Source: an uncultured Muribaculaceae bacterium (GTDB lineage Bacteria > Bacteroidota > Bacteroidia > Bacteroidales > Muribaculaceae). Taken from it: DNA of 6,283 nt. The position numbers and the translations under genes were made by a program. Shown piece after piece: positions 1 through 4,400 of the stretch. The notes beneath the pieces are model-generated. The model saw only the letters and a list, made by a program, of their open reading frames with translations, did not search any database and was not told the origin of the DNA. The first letter of the stretch is position 1. Each line of letters starts with the position of its first letter. The stretch covers positions 1 through 6,283 of the forward strand of contig CANRZQ010000167.1 in NCBI GenBank assembly GCA_947644475.1, written 5' to 3'.

Positions 1-1
1 G

Positions 2-775
2 CTCTACACCGGCTTCGAGAACATGATGGGAGCCATCGGCTTCGCCCTGCAACTCTACTGCGACTTCTCCGGATATTCCGACATGGCCATCGGCATCGCC
101 CTGCTGCTCGGCTACCGCTTCAAAGATAATTTCAACTCGCCCTACAAGTCGCAAAGCCCCACCGAATTTTGGAAACGCTGGCACATCTCGCTGTCGTCGT
201 GGCTCATGGACTACATCTACATCCCGCTGGGCGGCAACCGCAAGGGACGCCGCCGCCAGCGCGCCAACCTAATGGCCACCATGCTCATCGGTGGCCTTTG
301 GCACGGAGCATCGTGGATGTATCTGCTGTGGGGCGGCTACAACGGCGCCCTGCTCGTAGGCCACAAGGCCCTGAAACGCGTATGGCACGTGCCCGCCAAA
401 CTAAAAGAGAACATAGTGTCCGGCTCCATCATCCGCGCCACCAACATCCTCATCACCTTCATCCTTATCACCATCGGCTTCGCCTTCTTCCGTGCCGAGT
501 CGGTCGGCCATATCGGCGACATGGCCACAGCCATCTTCACCAACTTCCATGCCGAGATAGCCCCGCAATTCGTAGCCGGATATGCCCTCATTGTCGTGGC
601 CATCGCCGCGGGATTCCTCCTCCATTTCGCCCCCCACTCCTGGCAGCGAGGCCTCCAGCGCGCCTACGGCTGGCTTCCCCTCGCCGTGCAGGCCCTCATC
701 CTCGCCGCCGTCCTCTTCCTCGTCATCCAGACCCGCCAGTCCTCCCTCGTCCCCTTCATCTACCTGCAATACTAA
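2..775 (+). CDS. MBOAT family O-acyltransferase, AlgI/DltB-like (5'-truncated)
   Basis: This is the C-terminal part of a membrane-bound O-acyltransferase; the left edge cuts the gene, leaving 257 codons in frame from base 2. The family moves acyl groups (often acetyl) across the cytoplasmic membrane onto exported polysaccharides or other acceptors. Diagnostic motifs in order are YCDFSGYSDMAIG (nt 56-94), SPTEFWKRWHISLSSW with a conserved His at nt 182-184, DYIYIPLGGNRKGRRR, and GGLWHGASW with the putative catalytic His at nt 302-304. Several hydrophobic membrane segments follow, including two long ones before the C-terminal FIYLQY. AlgI-type proteins usually have about 450-500 residues, so roughly half is missing. 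The ATG at 23 is internal, since the frame is open and family-like upstream of it. No SGNH/AlgJ-type partner follows; the upstream side is not visible. The polysaccharide substrate cannot be told from sequence. The family call is firm. Confidence 0.95.
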   Translation, partial: LYTGFENMMGAIGFALQLYCDFSGYSDMAIGIALLLGYRFKDNFNSPYKSQSPTEFWKRWHISLSSWLMDYIYIPLGGNRKGRRRQRANLMATMLIGGLWHGASWMYLLWGGYNGALLVGHKALKRVWHVPAKLKENIVSGSIIRATNILITFILITIGFAFFRAESVGHIGDMATAIFTNFHAEIAPQFVAGYALIVVAIAAGFLLHFAPHSWQRGLQRAYGWLPLAVQALILAAVLFLVIQTRQSSLVPFIYLQY

Positions 776-820
776 GCAACAATCGAAATAACGAGTATGC
801 AGGAACGCAACCTTGCAGAA

Positions 821-840
821 ACGCGAGCCTCCGGCTTGCG
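821..840. repeat. Left copy of the 20-base GC-rich hairpin repeat
   Basis: ACGCGAGCCTCCGGCTTGCG is identical to bases 1051-1070. It folds as CGCGAGCC, loop TCC, GGCTTGCG, an eight-pair stem with one G-T pair. The sequence AGGAAC occurs just upstream at 801-806, as it does right before the other copy. Between them lies a degenerate short inverted repeat (TGCAGG...CCTTGCA). This suggests an eroded version of the double-hairpin element seen intact at 1046-1103. Two copies 230 bases apart, outside the long dyad on each side, imply a dispersed genomic repeat family. Confidence 0.75.
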
Positions 841-862
841 AAAGAAGATGTCGGATTCTACG

Positions 863-1025
863 CTGCGCTTGGCTCGAACTATCTTGAACCATGAATGAAC
901 CATGAACGAACCATCTTTCGCCTCGCATGGCTCGGCTGCAATCAACAACCATCAATCCGATTACTAATAAATGATGGTTCATTGATGGTTCGTTCATTGT
1001 TCCTGATAGTTCCGGCACAGCGCAG
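863..1025. repeat. Long imperfect inverted repeat (53-base arms, 57-base loop)
   Basis: Bases 863-915 are the reverse complement of 973-1025 without any gap; by hand alignment 43 of 53 positions pair. Each arm is built from units of about 11 bases. In the left arm GAACTATC starts at 876, GAACCATGAAT at 886, GAACCATGAAC at 897 and GAACCATC at 908. The right arm carries the mirror forms (GATGGTTC at 973, ATTGATGGTTC at 981, GTTCATTGTTC at 992, GATAGTTC at 1005). Weaker symmetry extends out to about 852 and 1036. It could be a small non-autonomous mobile element, a very stable RNA hairpin ending the upstream transcript, or a multi-site protein-binding array. The sequence alone does not decide. 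Confidence 0.85.
947..990. repeat. Alternative 10-base inverted pair within the long dyad
   Basis: AACCATCAAT at 947-956, in the loop of the long dyad, is an exact reverse complement of ATTGATGGTT at 981-990, in its right arm. This smaller stem with a 24-base loop would compete with the full dyad for the same right-arm bases. It may simply be one more copy of the GAACCAT-type unit in the loop. Confidence 0.6.
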
Positions 1026-1045
1026 CCTTAAAATACCGAATATTT

Positions 1046-1103
1046 TAGGAACGCGAGCCTCCGGCTTGCGCTTAAAGTCACAACCCGGAGGGTTGTGTTC
1101 CTA
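1046..1103. repeat. REP-like element: two hairpins within an outer inverted repeat
   Basis: Outer arms TAGGAAC (1046-1052) and GTTCCTA (1097-1103) are exact reverse complements. Between them lie two GC-rich hairpins with three-base loops: CGCGAGCC-TCC-GGCTTGCG (1052-1070, one G-T pair) and CACAACCC-GGA-GGGTTGTG (1079-1097, perfect). The spacer is CTTAAAGTCA. The fold would be a cloverleaf-like three-way junction. Paired short palindromes like this resemble bacterial REP/BIME elements, which are often spread by Y1 (HUH) RAYT transposases. No such transposase is in the window, so the assignment to that class is inference; the structure itself is directly visible. Confidence 0.85.
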
Positions 1104-1173
1104 CTTCCTTGAAAAAAACCTTTTATTTGTACATTATTAACTGTATATCCGTCGTTATAGTATAATTTTTGTT

Positions 1174-1202
1174 AAATTTTGCTAAATTTTACGGCAAATT
1201 TT
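1174..1202. promoter_or_regulatory. Phased AAATTTT tracts upstream of the promoter
   Basis: AAATTTT occurs at 1174-1180, 1184-1190 and 1196-1202, that is at 10- and 12-base spacing, close to one helical turn. Such in-phase A/T tracts are known to bend DNA. They sit just upstream of the candidate -7 element, where an UP-like or bend-dependent activating region would lie. A role in expression is inferred, not shown. Confidence 0.5.
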
Positions 1203-1232
1203 ATAACACCTCCTAAAAAATCATTAATTTTG
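1200..1232 (+). promoter_or_regulatory. Candidate Bacteroidota-type promoter for the giant exported protein
   Basis: TAATTTTG at 1225-1232 fits the Bacteroidetes -7 consensus TAnnTTTG exactly. The -33 position, where TTTG is expected about 20 bases upstream, holds only a TTTT-like stretch (about 1199-1202), so the upstream box is weak. Transcription would start near 1239 and give a leader of about 110 bases. No other match this good was seen closer to the gene. Confidence 0.5.
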
Positions 1233-1238
1233 TGTCTT

Positions 1239-1352
1239 GAAAAATTGATATTATCCTAATTCCATTGCTTTTTCTTCGAATTTAATTTCGCTCTCCATAC
1301 CGTGTTGAAACAATATTTCACAATCCTATACCTATAACTTTACTTTTTTTCA
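1239..1352 (+). promoter_or_regulatory. AT-rich 5' leader of the giant gene
   Basis: If the candidate promoter is right, about 110 bases of AT-rich leader precede the start codon. They contain a small stem-loop-capable stretch (TGAAA...TTTCA, about 1306-1320) and end in a pyrimidine-rich run directly before ATG. There is no recognisable Shine-Dalgarno sequence, which is normal for Bacteroidota, where AT-rich unstructured leaders favour initiation. I recognise no known riboswitch. Confidence 0.4.
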
Positions 1353-1418
1353 ATGAAAAAATCTCTAATTTGGATGATTTTGGCTCTTATCGTGCCATTC
1401 GCGTTCGTCGCGGTGGCC
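1353..1418 (+). other. Signal peptide of the giant protein
   Basis: Residues 1-22 show a KK n-region, a hydrophobic core (LIWMILALIVPFAFV) and a likely signal peptidase I site AVA|AP after residue 22. Cleavage after residue 23 would put Pro at +1, which is disfavoured. There is no Cys in the region, so this is not a lipoprotein signal. Confidence 0.85.
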
Positions 1419-4400
1419 GCACCATGGTCAGAAACATCATCAGAAAAAGGAGAAGGTTCGAATGACTGGCCCTCTCCCTACACCATCACTTTCAACACTG
1501 AAAGTGACGGTTGCGTTACTGTAACGCTTGAAACTGATTTCGAAATCAACACAGGCTCTCAACTTTGGGATTACACCGATAGAAATGGCGGAATGCTTCC
1601 TATCACGCCCACCTTCGACGGCAAAAAAATGACAGCCAAGACTGAGGCTTATGGAGCAGGTAAAGAAATCAAAGTTTGCTTCATGCTTCCTGTTGCTGAC
1701 GGTCAGTTAAAAACCAAAATTTTCACCTATACCGTTGAATCCAACGGCGGCGACACTCCCGTCGATCCCGACCCTGTTGTCGACACTACTTGGCGTGGCA
1801 ATATCGGCGGCGGATTCTGGATTTTTTCCAAAAACGGTGGTTGGATTGACGCTAAACCCACCCATGATGATAATGTATATACATTCTCCGTTAATTTAAA
1901 CAACAACGTTGAACAAGAGGAAATCACAGCCCTTGAACTCACCATAACCGGCGTGTCTGAAGCATGCAAAAATACATTCAGCACTGCTATTGGCAATATG
2001 ACCGAGACTATGGCGAAAGGCTTTGCTCTCCAAGGCTCGAACGGCACATGGACCGGCACAATGACCAACCCTGCCGAGTATGTCTACTACAACGTTACCA
2101 ACGATAAGACTGAGATGAAAATGCGCGTCGCCATTCCCGACGGCTGCACAGTTGTAAAAGGCTTCACCTGCGTGCCCACTTTCAACGATGCCGGCGTTAT
2201 CCAGTCTGTGGCATACACCATAACAGGCGAAAGCAATGTTGCTGCCGAGCCGAAAATGACTGTAACTTTCGACTACGCCAACTTCGAACGCACTTCATCG
2301 ACCGGCGGCAACATCACCCTCAACTACGCTCTCGAAGGCCGCTCTATCGACGGAACATATATCGACCTCTGGATCGACATCACCAACAACCATACTCTTG
2401 TCACCAACGGACAAGTGACAGGCGATGGCAACCGTCTGCGCCTCAACATCTCCGAGGCCACCGGCTCTTTTACTCTTGCCATCGAAGGTCTCGACAACGA
2501 GACAATCACTACACTCTATCCTCGCGTACGCTGGATGGCCGAAAACGGCTCTGTAATCGTTGACGCCACCTCCGGCGCACTTGTTGGCGATGTATCCACT
2601 GCTAAAAAAATCGACCCCGAAACCACAAAACTTTCCTACTCCTACACCGATTGGAAAGTAAATGCCGACAAGACCATCTCCGCAACTCTCAATTATGCCA
2701 TCGAAGGATACGACCTCCAAGGCACATACATTGAATATTTCATCGACAACCCCAACCTCAATTTCTCTGTTGGCAACGATGCTACTGTATATTCAAAAGA
2801 CAACCACTATAAAATCGAGAATCCTGCAGCAACTGGCTCTATCGCTCTCACATTCAAACCCGTCAACGGACACGTTCCCGGCAAAGAATGGCACAAAATC
2901 TACTGGAAAACCGCTTCCGGCAACTTAATCAAAGATAACAATAACGACCAAGTTGCGATGCCTTACGACGCTGCATCTATCGAAAGCAACGAAAAAGGCT
3001 CCGAAGGCAAGGATTTCGCAGGCAACTACAAAGTGTCGTTCACTGCAATGCCCGAGGACAAACTTGCTGTCACGTTCGAACTCACCGGCGAATATGAAGG
3101 CCTTAACAACGCCATATTCCAAACTCGTGATGAGAACAACAACGTAGTCGCCCCCGAAGTAATCATGGCTCGCCAAGGCGACAGCAAGGTATATACCGCC
3201 ACCATCGATGGCATAACCAACGGAAGCACCGTTGCCTTCTCAATCAAGATAGAGGTAGCAGGCGGCATGTGCGTAACCCGCACTTTCTACTATAATGTAG
3301 GCTCCGGCGAAATCACTACTGTGGCTCCCGTCAAGACTACTATATCCGCTACTTTCACCGACTGGAAAGCAACCTCTAAAACAGGCGGCGACCTCACTTT
3401 CTCTTGGAAATGGGACGGCGCAGAGGATGTAAATCCCACCCACATCGAACTTTATTTCGAAACCACCGAGAACCTTCTCATCACCGCAAACGGTCAGGGC
3501 TGCTACAATACTCCCGACAGCAAGCAGGCTCTCCGTATCGAAAACTCCGCCAAGGAAGGCTCGATGGTGCTTGCTATCGACAATCTTCTCAATCTTGGCA
3601 ACTGCCACGTATGGCCCAAAGTGCGCCTGATGAACGGCGAAACCGAATTGGCATTCTTCGGTGGCGACACTTGGCTCGACACATCGGCCGGCGCTACCGA
3701 GGACGACCTCAAACGCATGCGCGTGATTAACTTCTCGTTCTGGCACGGCGAATTCTACACCGACATGTTCAAACACTCCGGCGAAGCCAAGTCGCAGGAA
3801 GCAATCTTCGAGTTTGTGGAAGTTGGCCCCAACGGCAAATGGTACTACAAATATGAGTTCTCCGAACCCATCACCATCACCGACACCAACCAGCTCTATT
3901 TCTCCGAACGCTGGACTACCGGCGGAAGCGAATATACTTACTGGACTGAAAACTTCCAGAACACCGGCAAAGAGGCTACTATCCACCCCTACTTCGACGC
4001 CCGCGAAAGCGACAAATGGATCAAATGCTCGGGCAATATCGACATCCAGGGCAACTCCCGCGTCCGCACCGGCGTGAAAGTCAAGACCATCTGGGTACGC
4101 GAAGACCCCACCAACCTCAAGCAGGGCGTAAACGAAGGCAACTTCGACCATCTCGAAGTATATCTCTCGTCCGACGGCTCTGTCGACCAGACACTCACCA
4201 ACTACCAGACTCCCGAAAACTTCGACGAATACTATCTCGTTGTGGCCAAAGGAACGCCTATCTACAACCTTATGCGTGGCGCCGGCGCTCCCTCCGACGA
4301 GACAGAACTGCGCATCCGCTTCACCAAGCACGCCGCTTCCGAAGGCTACTACCAGATCAACCTCGGCCGCAAACTCACCCTCAACGCTCAGCAGGAATTC

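Larger units (their letters stand above)
776..1352. other. 577-base intergenic region, structured, no credible gene
   Basis: This region separates the acyltransferase from the giant exported protein. Its left two thirds (about 801-1103) carry three nested or adjacent inverted-repeat structures, each listed separately. Its right third (about 1104-1352) is strongly AT-rich and holds the candidate promoter and leader of the next gene. Short open frames here, such as one at 895-1140, run through the inverted repeats and resemble nothing. I found no tRNA or other recognisable RNA gene, and no classic hairpin followed by a U-run that would mark an intrinsic terminator for the acyltransferase. Confidence 0.8.

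Noticed and set aside
23..25. ATG as the start of the acyltransferase
   Set aside because: The frame is open to the window edge and the family's N-terminal half is missing, so this Met is internal.
821..840. Intrinsic terminator for the acyltransferase
   Set aside because: The stem is GC-rich but is followed by GAAAGAAG rather than a U-run, and the same sequence recurs as part of a repeat element.
169..894. 241-codon plus-strand frame overlapping the acyltransferase
   Set aside because: Arg/His/Pro-rich out-of-frame reading of the acyltransferase gene, then runs into the repeats; the true frame has the MBOAT motifs.
886..1002. CRISPR-like array from the GAACCAT repeats
   Set aside because: Units are about 11 bases, contiguous with no spacers, and inverted between arms; no cas gene is present.
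401..1018. 205-codon minus-strand frame across the acyltransferase end and the dyad
   Set aside because: Low-complexity Gly/Asp/Glu-rich product that crosses the inverted repeats; no motif.
895..1140. 81-codon plus-strand frame in the intergenic region
   Set aside because: It starts inside the left arm of the long dyad and reads through both palindromic elements, so its codons are explained by the repeats.
2295..2720. 141-codon minus-strand open frame
   Set aside because: Antisense shadow lying across module A and the start of module B of the giant protein.
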